Shown: positions 8,043 to 16,092 of the stretch, piece after piece
Position numbering within the stretch: the first letter of the stretch is position 1
Layout: each line of letters starts with the position of its first letter
DNA from: an uncultured Lachnospiraceae bacterium
Lineage (GTDB): Bacteria > Bacillota > Clostridia > Lachnospirales > Lachnospiraceae
Direction: 5' to 3'
Assembly (NCBI GenBank): GCA_947178465.1
Contig: CAMWYL010000008.1
Coordinates: forward strand, 1-23,957
DNA length: 23,957 nt
Position numbers and translations under genes: made by a program
The notes under the pieces: generated by a model
Database searches by the model: none
Told to the model about the DNA's origin: nothing
Seen by the model: the letters and a program-made list of their open reading frames with translations, nothing else

Positions 8043-8254
8043 TTATCCAATTTTTTCCTCTTTCTCGGCTTTCTTCCTCTGTGCCGGCTTTTGTTCTTCT
8101 GTAGCGATTTTTGTTTTCCCTATTCTCTAACGGTTTCCTGAAATACGCTCCTTAACTCTTTTCTGCACTGCTCTTATCGGCATCTGCAGTTCTCTCATTC
8201 ACATATTCTTTAAGGGTTTTCGGTTCGTCAGATTTAGGTCTTTAACTGTGCCAA
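8043..8254 (-). pseudogene. Decayed short gene, frameshifted, Lys/Glu-rich product
   Basis: A consensus AAGGAGG (8269-8263) sits 8 nt before a TTG at 8254. From there protein-like sequence can be followed only by changing frame: the TTG frame gives MAQLKT then a stop, the next frame gives KDLNLTNRKPLKN, the next KEYVNERTADADKSSAEK, then KRVKERISGNR, and finally KIATEEQKPAQRKKAEKEEK ending at a stop at 8043. The hydrophilic, Lys/Glu-rich character is continuous across the frames. This pattern suggests a short basic protein with several small indels. The family is not recognised. The fused reading is my reconstruction, so the exact breakpoints are uncertain. Confidence 0.4.
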
Positions 8255-8362
8255 TGGACTCGCCTCCTTACTCTATCGCACTTTATCGATAAGTGTTTTC
8301 TGTTACCGGATAACATCTATTTTATCTTTTGTGCTTTTTCTGTTTTTCTTTGGTATGTTTAG

Positions 8363-8391
8363 ATAATAGCACCTTATGACAGTTTTTGCAA
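8363..8391 (-). promoter_or_regulatory. Promoter facing the decayed short gene
   Basis: On the minus strand, TTGCAA (8391-8386), a 17-nt spacer and TATTAT (8368-8363). The -35 lies inside one arm of the perfect inverted repeat 8376-8423, so a protein bound there would block it. A roughly 100-nt AT-rich leader runs to the AAGGAGG at 8269-8263. Confidence 0.5.
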
Positions 8392-8423
8392 TAGGTTTTG
8401 TCGATTTTTGCAAAAACTGTCAT
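8376..8423. repeat. Perfect 16-bp inverted repeat, candidate operator
   Basis: ATGACAGTTTTTGCAA (8376-8391) and its exact reverse complement (8408-8423) flank a 16-nt spacer. The inner arm contains the -35 of the minus-strand promoter at 8363-8391. The plus strand continues into T6, so it could also act as a weak AT-rich plus-strand terminator, but no plus-strand gene precedes it. Confidence 0.6.
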
Positions 8424-8491
8424 TTTTTCCATATTTTGTCAGCTATTTAGTATAATTTTGTCTGAATATTCTGACTATTATGCTTCTCCCG

Positions 8492-9328
8492 CTACTCCAC
8501 CGCACTTACACAGTTATGCATCAGCATTGCGATAGTCATCGGCCCCACGCCGCCCGGAACCGGTGTAATCGCGCTCGTATGCGGCGCCACGCGCTCAAAG
8601 TCAACATCCCCGCAGAGCTTATTGTTCTCATCCCGATGAATCCCCACGTCAATAACAACGGCCCCCTCCTTCACATAGGTTTCATCGACAAATTTCGGTT
8701 TTCCGATGGCAACTACAAGAATATCCGCCTGACGGGTAATCTCTTTGATGTCCGTGGTGCGCGAATGACATATCGTAACCGTGCCGTTTTCCCGCAACAG
8801 CAGCAGCGCCATCGGCTTTCCGACAATATTGCTGCGCCCGATAACCACGCACCGCTTCCCCGCAATCTCAATTCCCGACCGCTTTAAGAGTTGGATAATC
8901 CCAAGCGGCGTGCAGGATACATAGCCCTTGCTGCCAACGCACAACGCACCGACATTCTTCTCATGAAAGCCGTCAACATCCTTCTCAGGCGCAATCGTCT
9001 GAATCACCGGTTCCTCGTCAATCTGCTTGGGAAGCGGAAGCTGCACGAGAATGCCGTTCACCTTGTCGTCCGCGTTCAGCCGACGCACCAAATCCAACAG
9101 CTCCTCCTGTGTTGTCTCCTCCGGAAGCTCATACGCCTGGGATTCTATCCCAATATACGCGCACGCCTTCTTTTTGTTGCCCACATACACACTTGAAGCA
9201 GGGTCACTGCCTACCTGAATCACCGCAAGACAAATCTGCGTTCCCGCCGCCTTCAGCGCAGCCACCTTCTCCTTCAACTCGTCCTTAATCTCCTGAGAAA
9301 TCTTCTTTCCGTCAATAATCTGATACAT
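8492..9328 (-). CDS. folD: Bifunctional methylene-THF dehydrogenase / methenyl-THF cyclohydrolase FolD
   Basis: The 278-aa product has the full FolD pattern: YVGNKKKAC with catalytic Lys52, GILVQLPLP with Gln96, DVDGFH with Asp119, the nucleotide-binding GRSNIVGKP, and the C-terminal TPVPGGVGPMT. It interconverts 5,10-methylene-THF, 5,10-methenyl-THF and 10-formyl-THF in the cytoplasm, feeding purine and one-carbon metabolism. The length is normal. AAAGGAG lies 11 nt before the ATG. Upstream, a TTGACA at about 9394-9389 has no good partner hexamer at 17 nt, so its promoter is uncertain. It stands alone between two non-coding repeat-bearing stretches. Confidence 0.97.
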   Translation of the reverse strand: MYQIIDGKKISQEIKDELKEKVAALKAAGTQICLAVIQVGSDPASSVYVGNKKKACAYIGIESQAYELPEETTQEELLDLVRRLNADDKVNGILVQLPLPKQIDEEPVIQTIAPEKDVDGFHEKNVGALCVGSKGYVSCTPLGIIQLLKRSGIEIAGKRCVVIGRSNIVGKPMALLLLRENGTVTICHSRTTDIKEITRQADILVVAIGKPKFVDETYVKEGAVVIDVGIHRDENNKLCGDVDFERVAPHTSAITPVPGGVGPMTIAMLMHNCVSAVE

Positions 9329-9362
9329 ATTTTAATACTCTCCTTTCCGGTTGCTTGTATTT

Positions 9363-9422
9363 TTATTCTTCTATTACCTCCAACGGAAGGTAATCTGTCA
9401 AAAGCACCATTTCCTTTTTCAT
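9363..9422 (-). other. Possible 19-aa ORF upstream of folD
   Basis: ATG at 9422 opens MKKEMVLLTDYLPLEVIEE and stops at 9363, 34 nt before folD. It overlaps the stop (9421-9419) of another open minus-strand frame that has been open since about 9580 and ends FGKEEKLYCLVLFVQSGL. Together they read like one small helical protein split by a frame change. No good ribosome binding site is seen, so this may be a remnant, a leader peptide or chance. Confidence 0.25.
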
Positions 9423-9423
9423 A

Positions 9424-9672
9424 GGCCGGATTGCACAAATAATACTAAGCAATATAACTTTTCTTCCTTGCCAAAGGAAATAAAATTTTCAATCAGCATA
9501 TCAACAACTGTCGGTTTTCCATGAGGCGGATTGCACAAAATATTGCTAAGCTGCCTTATGAAGGTGCATGAAATTTTCTTAATATTCCGTCATCACTACT
9601 TCGCTCGGAATATTTAGAAAATTCATTAACCGCAATCGGCAACATGCAGTATTTTGTGCAATCTGCCGGCCG
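9424..9672. repeat. Composite inverted/direct repeat element (MITE- or REP-like)
   Basis: The outer ends are near-inverted: GGCCGGATTGCACAAATAAT on the left (from 9424) and its counterpart with three extra bases on the right (about 9647-9672). A second direct copy, GGCGGATTGCACAAAATATT, starts at 9525 and pairs even better with the right end. Inside, GAAATTTTCTTAATATTCCG (about 9570-9589) pairs with a partner around 9605-9623, forming a second long hairpin. No transposase and no clear target duplication are seen. It fills most of the 353-bp gap between GH127 and folD. Confidence 0.6.
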
Positions 9673-9681
9673 AAAACTCCT

Positions 9682-11706
9682 CTACTCCACTCTCGTCCAT
9701 ACCTGCATCTCATTTTCCCCGCGATTCGCCCACGCAAAATACGGGATATATGTAAGCGCCGCTTTTTCCCGCACTGCAGGTCGCAGCGGATGATACAGCG
9801 CCTCGTCCTGCTTCTCCTTAGCCCTTCTCGTACCCTCGGCCTGTATCTTGTTCACCTGCAAGCCGCAAAGCTCCTCCGCAATAACAGAGAATGCTCCTGC
9901 CGGATTTACCGAAAGTAAATGCAAATCCGCCCCGTTATCTGCCTCCTCAAGGCAGTACACAATGGGACCTCTGACCAGAGCCGCCTTGCCGACAGTCTCC
10001 CGAACCGCACCGGCCGCCTCCATCAGGCGCGCCTCCATCGGATAGGAAATCCGTATTGTATCCTCCTCGCCCCATTCCTTCGTGATGTAAAGATATCCGT
10101 TCTGCTCAGAGAGGGTGTACTGCTGCGCATCCTCCAGCCGATAGGTATCACACCAATCCGGAATACGCAGCGCCAGCTTAAACCCACTGCCCTCGGCACG
10201 CACACGGATCTCCACATCTCCCTCCCACGGGAACCGCGAACGAATCTCCACGTCTGCCAAAGTCGCTCCAACCCTTTTCGTAAGCGTACTTCCGATATAG
10301 AGATGTACAAATAAGGTATCCTCCGATTCTGTATATGCATAAGCGCCGATAGAGCTGAGCAGCCTTGCCAGATTAGGCGGGCAGCACGCGCAGCCAAACC
10401 ATTTCTGTCGCACCGGCTTTACATGGAACTTCCGCTCGTCCTTATGGCAGGCCGTCGGATTCACCTCAAGCGGATTGACATAGAAAAAGCTCTTGCCGTC
10501 CAGAGCCATTCCGCTAAGGACACCGTTATACAGCGCCCGTTCCATCACATTCGCGTACTTCGCATCCGGCCTCATCTCCAACATCCTTCTTGCGAAAAAC
10601 ACCAGACCGATGGAAGCGCAGGTCTCCGCATAGGTGGTATCATTCGGTAAATCATAGGCGAAGGAAAAGGCTTCTCCCATATGCGTCGCGCCAATCCCGC
10701 CCGTAATATACATCTTCTTATCCACAATGTTATCCCACAGCCGCTCGCAGGCGTCAAACAGGCTTTCATCCGCCTTCTGCCGCGCGACATCCGCCATTCC
10801 GCAGTACAGATAAACAGCCCTCACCGCGTGACCGACCGCCTCGTCCTGTTCGCGCACCGGAAGATGCGCCTGATTGTAAGCATACCGCAATCCGTTCTCA
10901 TCACGGATGCTCTCCTTCGGATGTCCCTCCGTGTCAAAATAATAGGGCTTTGTCCCCCTCTGTTCGATAAAGAAGCTGCTCAGGTCAAGATATTTCTGTT
11001 TTCCCGTTGCCTCGTACAGCCGCACAAGCGCCATCTCCGCAATCTCATGGCCCGGATATCCCTTGCATTTGCCCTCCTCCGCTCCAAAATAATTGTATAT
11101 GTAGTCCGCAAACCGTTCTGCCGCCTTTAAAAGCTTATCTTTTCCGGTCGCCTCATAGTAGGCCATCGCCCCCTCTGTCAGATGCCCGAAACAGTACAGC
11201 TCGTGGTGATCGCGCAGATTGGTGAAGGTCTTGTCCCTGCCGTTGATGATATAATAGGTGTCCAGATACCCATCCTCCTGCTGTGCCGCACACACGATAT
11301 CAATCGCACCGTCCGCAATCTCCTCAAGGGCGGAATCCGGATGCTGCGTCAGCGAATACCCCACGGCTTCTATCCATTTCGAGAAATCACTGTCCTGAAA
11401 GACAAAGCCATAAAATTTATCCTCCAAATGCTCCGGGTCCTCCGGAAGGGCCTCAAAGCCGCGGAAAGTGTATTTCGGCGCCTCATATGACGCTCCTCTC
11501 TCCGCCTTTTCCCGATTCATCTTTCCCGCTATCCTGAAATTGCGCATACAAAAGCTTGGTGCCGCACCCGCAACCCTGTCGTTTAACGCCTCCCACTGAT
11601 AGGGAATGACCTCCTTACGCACAAGTTCCATCTCATTTTTCCAGAAATCGTCCGTAACCTGAATGTCCCGCAGTGACAGCGGAACGCTGAAATTCTTCTG
11701 ATCCAT
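9682..11706 (-). CDS. GH127 beta-L-arabinofuranosidase (DUF1680)
   Basis: The 674-aa product matches the GH127 family from the N-terminal LRDIQVTDDFWKNEMELVRK to the C-terminal beta domains. The zinc-site residues of the Bifidobacterium enzyme HypBA1 are present at equivalent spacing: TYAETCA (Glu361, Cys363) and FGCACCPPN (Cys441, Cys442), where the last cysteine is the nucleophile type known for this family. It removes beta-L-arabinofuranose from arabino-oligosaccharides or hydroxyproline-linked glycans. No signal peptide is seen, so a cytoplasmic enzyme is expected. AAAGGAG lies eight nt before the ATG. It is 32 nt downstream of the CmpB-like membrane gene and probably shares its promoter. 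Confidence 0.94.
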   Translation of the reverse strand: MDQKNFSVPLSLRDIQVTDDFWKNEMELVRKEVIPYQWEALNDRVAGAAPSFCMRNFRIAGKMNREKAERGASYEAPKYTFRGFEALPEDPEHLEDKFYGFVFQDSDFSKWIEAVGYSLTQHPDSALEEIADGAIDIVCAAQQEDGYLDTYYIINGRDKTFTNLRDHHELYCFGHLTEGAMAYYEATGKDKLLKAAERFADYIYNYFGAEEGKCKGYPGHEIAEMALVRLYEATGKQKYLDLSSFFIEQRGTKPYYFDTEGHPKESIRDENGLRYAYNQAHLPVREQDEAVGHAVRAVYLYCGMADVARQKADESLFDACERLWDNIVDKKMYITGGIGATHMGEAFSFAYDLPNDTTYAETCASIGLVFFARRMLEMRPDAKYANVMERALYNGVLSGMALDGKSFFYVNPLEVNPTACHKDERKFHVKPVRQKWFGCACCPPNLARLLSSIGAYAYTESEDTLFVHLYIGSTLTKRVGATLADVEIRSRFPWEGDVEIRVRAEGSGFKLALRIPDWCDTYRLEDAQQYTLSEQNGYLYITKEWGEEDTIRISYPMEARLMEAAGAVRETVGKAALVRGPIVYCLEEADNGADLHLLSVNPAGAFSVIAEELCGLQVNKIQAEGTRRAKEKQDEALYHPLRPAVREKAALTYIPYFAWANRGENEMQVWTRVE

Positions 11707-11738
11707 GATCTGCTCCTTTCTTCTTAAGCCAAAAACAT

Positions 11739-12422
11739 TTATTTCACCTTCAGGGCGTTCGGATAAATCCGCTCCATTCGTTCGTCCCCAAAACGCTCAT
11801 CCATTGTAACCTGCCAGCCCTGCTCTGCCTGCATCCCGCGGCTGCGCTGGTCGTAACGCGTAAGCGCCATTGACGACACCAGCATGTCACCCGCCATAAA
11901 TACGATAAGCACCCAAGTCGCGATTTTTCCACACCGCAGGGGAATCCGCTCTATCAGCCTCGAGAGCGGCGGGTACAACAGCTTAAACCAGACTACCACC
12001 GCAATGCCCCAGAAAAAGCAGAACAAAAGATTGGTTCGTCCGTCAAAGTTAAACGGCATATCGCTGTAATCCCAGAAAACCGTCCCAAACACAAGCTCCG
12101 TAAAGACACTGCACACATATTCATATACACCGCCAAGCAGCGTTCCCGCACAGAACAAAAAGCTGTCGGAGCGGCTGCGGTACCGGTAAAGAAGTGCCGT
12201 CACCGCCGCAATACCAAGCCCCCACACCACACTGAACGGCCCCCATACCACACTGCTCCTGCTCATCCATACACCGACCGTCAGCCGACAGAATATCATC
12301 TCCGTAATATCCCCGAGAAATGCGCCGATAATAAACAAAACAAAAACTTTATAGAAATCGCAGCCCTCGGCGAATATCTTTCCTTCCGCTTCCTCTTCAG
12401 CCGCTTTTCGTGACATCCTCAT
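11739..12422 (-). CDS. CmpB-like membrane protein (putative ABC transporter permease, PF06541)
   Basis: This start gives 227 aa with about five hydrophobic segments and the family hallmarks SSVVWGPFSVVWGLG and FNFDGRTNLLFCFFWG. The family is annotated as an ABC permease, but an ATPase partner is not in the window and its real function is poorly known. An in-frame ATG at 12488 would add 22 residues. However, the promoter -10 at 12505-12510 would then leave a leader of about ten nt with no ribosome binding site. ATG 12422 has GGGGAGG nine nt upstream, so it is preferred. It is the first gene of a likely operon with GH127. Confidence 0.85.
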   Translation of the reverse strand: MRMSRKAAEEEAEGKIFAEGCDFYKVFVLFIIGAFLGDITEMIFCRLTVGVWMSRSSVVWGPFSVVWGLGIAAVTALLYRYRSRSDSFLFCAGTLLGGVYEYVCSVFTELVFGTVFWDYSDMPFNFDGRTNLLFCFFWGIAVVVWFKLLYPPLSRLIERIPLRCGKIATWVLIVFMAGDMLVSSMALTRYDQRSRGMQAEQGWQVTMDERFGDERMERIYPNALKVK

Positions 12423-12504
12423 CCTTCCGTTCCTCCCCGGATACTGATTATTAAATGTCTTGATTCTCATGCTTTTGTCTGTTATCATGCTTACATATAG
12501 AAAA

Positions 12505-12533
12505 AGTATACGCTAAACGGCATAAAATCTCAA
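12505..12533 (-). promoter_or_regulatory. Promoter of the CmpB-like/GH127 operon
   Basis: TTGAGA (12533-12528) and TATACT (12510-12505) on the minus strand are spaced by 17 nt. The expected start site near 12498 leaves about 75 nt to the preferred start codon at 12422. Confidence 0.75.
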
Positions 12534-12634
12534 CCATGAAAATCACTAACGCGATGCAATAGCGACACAAAAAGCAGTGCATAAAGCACTACAAAAACAG
12601 CGCAAATACATCGCTTTGACAGGAGCAGCTACAG

Positions 12635-14389
12635 ATGAAGCATTCACAAGTCCTTTTGGTCGGAATCAATGCCAAATATATTCATTCCACCCCCGCCATA
12701 TACAGTCTCAGAGCCTATGCCGACGCATATTATCCGGTGCGCCCTGACGGCTGCACCCTCTTGCTTTCCGAATACACCATCAATCAGCCCACGACATCTA
12801 TTCTGGCGGATCTGTACCTCCAAAGACCGGACGTCATCGCTTTTTCCTGCTATATCTGGAATTGGGAGGTTGTGCGGGAACTGCTTGCGGAACTGCCAAA
12901 GCTCCTGCCGGATACCGCGTTGTGGCTTGGCGGACCCGAAGTCTCGTTCCATTCCGATAAAATCATACAGACCTATCCGCAGCTTTCCGGAATCATGGTC
13001 GGGGAAGGCGAAGAAACCTTCATGGCTCTTCTAAAATATTATTGGGAGGGTACGGGAACACTTACGGATATCCCGGGCCTTGTTTGTGAGACAGGCTTCA
13101 CGGGAGAACGCGCACTGACCGATATCAACCGCCTCCCTTTTCCCTATTCCTATAAAGAGGAGTTTTCTTTCAAAGAAGAGTTTTCCTCTTTGGAAGAATT
13201 CGATCATCGGATACTCTACTATGAGTCCCAGCGCGGATGTCCGTTTGCATGCACCTATTGTCTCTCTTCGATTGACAAGAGCGTGCGGCTGCGCGACCTT
13301 GAGACCGTCAAACGCGAGCTGCGCATTTTCCTTGATAAACGGGTTCCACAGGTAAAGTTCATTGACAGAACCTTTAACTGCAATGCCGCACATGCCCTTG
13401 AGATATGGCAGTTCATAAAAGAAAATGACAATGGCGTCACAAATTTTCACTTTGAGATTGCGGCGGATTTGCTGACGCAGGAACAGCTTGCGGTGATGAA
13501 GGATATGCGCCCCGGGCTGATACAGCTCGAAATCGGCGTTCAGTCCACAAACGAGGCGACGCTGCGTGCCATACGACGCCACACGGATATCGACAGGCTG
13601 CGCGATACCGTTGTACAAATCAACAGTTATCACAACATTCATCAGCACCTTGACCTGATTGCGGGACTTCCCTTTGAAGATTATGACACATTTGCAAGGT
13701 CTTTTGATATGGTATATGCGATGGCTCCCCACGAGCTGCAGCTCGGCTTCTTAAAGGTTCTGAAGGGCTCTCCCATGGAGGCGCAGGCCGTGGAATACGG
13801 CATTGCCTACAGCGAAAAGCCGCCCTATGAGGTTCTGTATACCAAATGGCTTTCCTTCGACGAACTTCTTCGGTTAAAGGGTATTGAAGAGATGGTTTCT
13901 CTCTATTACAACAGCGGCCAGTTTACATACACGCTGCCCGTCCTTGCGGCGCAGTATCCCTCTCCCTTCCGCATGTATGAGGCGTTGGCGGACTATTACC
14001 GGCAAAACGGCTATTTTACGCGTACTCCTGCCCGCGCCTACCGCTATCAAATCCTTCTGGACTTTGCGTGCCGGACCGCGCCGGCCCTGCGTCAGCTGTT
14101 CGCGGAGCTGTTGACCTTCGATTTATATCTGCGCGAAAATGCAAAAAGCCGCCCCACATTCGCGCCCCGGGAACCCCTTGACAGGAAATCCCTGAACCGG
14201 CTCCTTGAGCAGGCAGGCGCACCTAAGACCGCGCATATAGAACGGTTTACTTATCCGGTGTGGAACACCGCCGCCTTGGTACACCCCGTACCGCTCGATG
14301 CACCGGTTTGTGTTCTGTTTGATTACGAGAATCGGGACGCCCTGACGCACAACGCACGCTTCGTCGTGTTGCACGGCGAATTTAGTTGA
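12635..14389 (+). CDS. B12-binding-domain radical SAM protein (DUF4080 type)
   Basis: The 584-aa product has an N-terminal cobalamin-binding-like domain (about 1-140: LVGINAKYIHSTPAIYSLRA, then LGGPEVSFHSD and GIMVGEGEETF). A radical SAM core follows with CPFACTYC (Cys202, Cys206, Cys209), the CX3CX2C site for the [4Fe-4S] cluster, and later IGVQSTNEATLRAI and DLIAGLPFEDYDTF. The C-terminal ~180 residues match the DUF4080 extension. It should bind SAM, an iron-sulfur cluster and perhaps cobalamin; the substrate is unknown. AGGAG lies nine nt before the ATG. It is transcribed divergently from the CmpB-like gene, and FruK starts 71 nt after its stop. Confidence 0.92.
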   Translation: MKHSQVLLVGINAKYIHSTPAIYSLRAYADAYYPVRPDGCTLLLSEYTINQPTTSILADLYLQRPDVIAFSCYIWNWEVVRELLAELPKLLPDTALWLGGPEVSFHSDKIIQTYPQLSGIMVGEGEETFMALLKYYWEGTGTLTDIPGLVCETGFTGERALTDINRLPFPYSYKEEFSFKEEFSSLEEFDHRILYYESQRGCPFACTYCLSSIDKSVRLRDLETVKRELRIFLDKRVPQVKFIDRTFNCNAAHALEIWQFIKENDNGVTNFHFEIAADLLTQEQLAVMKDMRPGLIQLEIGVQSTNEATLRAIRRHTDIDRLRDTVVQINSYHNIHQHLDLIAGLPFEDYDTFARSFDMVYAMAPHELQLGFLKVLKGSPMEAQAVEYGIAYSEKPPYEVLYTKWLSFDELLRLKGIEEMVSLYYNSGQFTYTLPVLAAQYPSPFRMYEALADYYRQNGYFTRTPARAYRYQILLDFACRTAPALRQLFAELLTFDLYLRENAKSRPTFAPREPLDRKSLNRLLEQAGAPKTAHIERFTYPVWNTAALVHPVPLDAPVCVLFDYENRDALTHNARFVVLHGEFS

Positions 14390-14422
14390 TTACATTTAAA
14401 CGATTGAATAAAGAAAACGGTG

Positions 14423-14449
14423 CGGAAAATAAACTTTTCCGTACGGAAA
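14423..14449 (+). promoter_or_regulatory. Overlapping dyads just upstream of the fruK ribosome binding site
   Basis: TTTCCGTACGGAAA (14436-14449) is a perfect 14-bp palindrome ending two nt before GGAG. Its left half also pairs with CGGAAAA (14423-14429) to give an alternative 7-bp hairpin, CGGAAAA-TAAAC-TTTTCCG (14423-14441). It could be an operator or an RNA element affecting fruK translation; function is inferred only from position. Confidence 0.4.
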
Positions 14450-14460
14450 CGGAGACTAAA

Positions 14461-15384
14461 ATGATTTACACGGTAACTTTTAACCCATCGCTTGACTATA
14501 TTGCGGACGTTCCGGACTTCCGGCTCGGGTGCACCAACCGCACCGTCTCAGAGCGTCTGATTGCGGGCGGAAAGGGCATCAACGTATCCATTGTACTGCA
14601 AAATCTCGGTTGGGAAAGCACTGCCCTCGGCTTTGTCGCCGGCTTTACGGGCGACGAGCTAAGCAGACAGCTTGAGGCACTGGGCGTACAAAACGGTTTT
14701 ATCCGTGTTCCGGACGGCCTGACGCGTATCAACTTAAAACTGAAATCCATCGACGGAACGGAAATCAACGGACAGGGGCCTGTCATCGGCACAGAGCAGG
14801 TTCAGGAGCTGATGACGCGGCTTGACCGCCTGACGCACGGTGATGTCCTTTTTCTCTCCGGCAGCATTCCGCCCTCAATGCCGGACGACGCCTATCAGAG
14901 AATCATGACGCTGCTTGACGGAAGGGATGTACAAATTGTCGTGGACGCGACAGGAGACCTTCTGACAAAGGTGCTCCCCTACCGCCCTTTCCTGATTAAG
15001 CCAAACAACCATGAGCTGGGTGCGCTCTTTGGCGTAACGCTCTCCACAAGAGCGGAGGTGCTCCCCTACGGCCGCAGACTTCAGGAACTGGGAGCCCGAA
15101 ACGTATTGATTTCCATGGCGGGCGAAGGCGCGGTACTTATCGCGGCGGACGGCAGTGTACAGGAAGCGCCGGCGCCAAAGGGAACGTTGATAAACGCCGT
15201 GGGAGCCGGCGACTCGATGGTCGCGGGCTTTATGGCCGGCTTTATGGAGCGGCAGGATTACACATATGCATTTCATATGGGGCTTGCCGCAGGAAGCGCC
15301 AGCGCGTTTTCCGAGAATCTGGCAACCCGCCTCGAGATTGAGTCCGTATACCGGCAGACGTTTGGCGGGCCCGACAGGAAATAA
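14461..15384 (+). CDS. fruK: 1-phosphofructokinase-like PfkB-family kinase
   Basis: The 307-aa product begins MIYTVTFNPSLDYIADV and has the PfkB signatures AGGKGINVS (about 35-43) and NAVGAGDSMVAGF with catalytic Asp251, as in FruK/LacC. FruK makes fructose-1,6-bisphosphate from fructose-1-phosphate with ATP. LacC-type tagatose-6-phosphate kinases are the main alternative because the proteins are very similar. The ORF is open upstream to 14386, but ATG 14461 has GGAG six nt before it and matches the usual N-terminus. No fructose PTS (FruA) or FruR gene is adjacent, which is unusual for a fru operon. It may be read with the radical SAM gene upstream. Confidence 0.86.
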   Translation: MIYTVTFNPSLDYIADVPDFRLGCTNRTVSERLIAGGKGINVSIVLQNLGWESTALGFVAGFTGDELSRQLEALGVQNGFIRVPDGLTRINLKLKSIDGTEINGQGPVIGTEQVQELMTRLDRLTHGDVLFLSGSIPPSMPDDAYQRIMTLLDGRDVQIVVDATGDLLTKVLPYRPFLIKPNNHELGALFGVTLSTRAEVLPYGRRLQELGARNVLISMAGEGAVLIAADGSVQEAPAPKGTLINAVGAGDSMVAGFMAGFMERQDYTYAFHMGLAAGSASAFSENLATRLEIESVYRQTFGGPDRK

Positions 15385-15413
15385 AAGATTTTCTTTATCC
15401 CGCACACGAAATA

Positions 15414-15422
15414 TGCTATACT
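15414..15422 (+). promoter_or_regulatory. Extended -10 promoter for thrH
   Basis: TGCTATACT (15414-15422) is an extended -10 element. The hexamer 17 nt upstream (TTTATC) is a poor -35. The ~60-nt leader carries a short GTGT/ACAC dyad and ends in AGGAGG at 15475-15480. Confidence 0.6.
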
Positions 15423-15489
15423 GTGTTATGGCTTGAGAAATGTGTCCGTTACACAGACGAGCAGATAAAATTTTAGGAGGAATAATTTC

Positions 15490-16092
15490 ATGTATATCAC
15501 ATGTTTAGACTTGGAGGGCGTATTGGTACCGGAAATTTGGATTGCATTTGCTGAGGCCAGCGGCATTCCCGAGCTGAAACGCACCACACGCGATGAGCCG
15601 GATTACGATAAGCTGATGAGATGGCGCCTTGGCATTTTAAAGGAGCACCGATTGGGACTGAAGGAGATTCAGGACACCATTGCCACGATTGACCCGCTTC
15701 CCGGGGCAAAGGCATTTCTGGATGAGCTGCGCTCCTTCACACAGGTAATCATTATCAGCGATACCTTTACACAGTTTGCAACCCCTCTGATGAAAAAGCT
15801 GGACTGGCCGACCATCTTCTGCAATTCGCTTGAGGTTGCGCCGGACGGTGAGATTACGGGCTTTAAGATGCGTATCGAGAACTCTAAGCTGACTACGGTA
15901 AAGGCGCTGCAGTCCATCGGCTATGAGACCATCGCGAGCGGCGACAGCTACAACGATCTTGCGATGATTCAGGCAAGCAAGGCCGGCTTCCTGTTCAAGA
16001 GTACCGATAAAATCAAGGCAGACCATCCGGAGCTTCCCGCATATGAGACCTACGAGGAGCTGATGGCCGCCATCAAAAAAGCGATGCTTTAA
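15490..16092 (+). CDS. thrH: Phosphoserine phosphatase / homoserine phosphotransferase ThrH
   Basis: The 200-aa HAD-family protein has CLDLEGVLVPEIWIAFAE at the N-terminus (nucleophile Asp7, with Glu9 replacing the usual second Asp, as in Pseudomonas ThrH), RDEPDYDKLM, SDTFTQF (motif II) and ASGDSYNDLAMI (motif IV). ThrH dephosphorylates phosphoserine and can pass the phosphate to homoserine, linking serine and threonine synthesis. The strong similarity along its whole length makes this assignment firm, although the in vivo role is often uncertain. AGGAGG lies nine nt before the ATG. Its last 20 nt overlap the 3' end of convergent surE. Confidence 0.93.
   Translation: MYITCLDLEGVLVPEIWIAFAEASGIPELKRTTRDEPDYDKLMRWRLGILKEHRLGLKEIQDTIATIDPLPGAKAFLDELRSFTQVIIISDTFTQFATPLMKKLDWPTIFCNSLEVAPDGEITGFKMRIENSKLTTVKALQSIGYETIASGDSYNDLAMIQASKAGFLFKSTDKIKADHPELPAYETYEELMAAIKKAML

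Noticed and set aside
8376..8428. folD terminator at the perfect inverted repeat
   Set aside because: On the folD strand no T-run follows the hairpin; the T6 lies on the opposite strand, and the arm instead holds a well-spaced -35.
9424..9672. CRISPR array from the repeated GGATTGCACAAA motif
   Set aside because: Only three copies in mixed orientation at irregular spacing, with inverted pairing and no cas genes; this is a palindromic repeat element.
12616..12621. TTGACA upstream of the radical SAM gene as a -35 box
   Set aside because: It is only about 14 nt before the start codon and overlaps the ribosome binding region, so no -10 or leader would fit.
13031..13732. 233-aa minus-strand ORF opposite the radical SAM gene
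   Set aside because: It lies entirely antisense to a well-conserved gene, with no start signal and no recognisable motifs.
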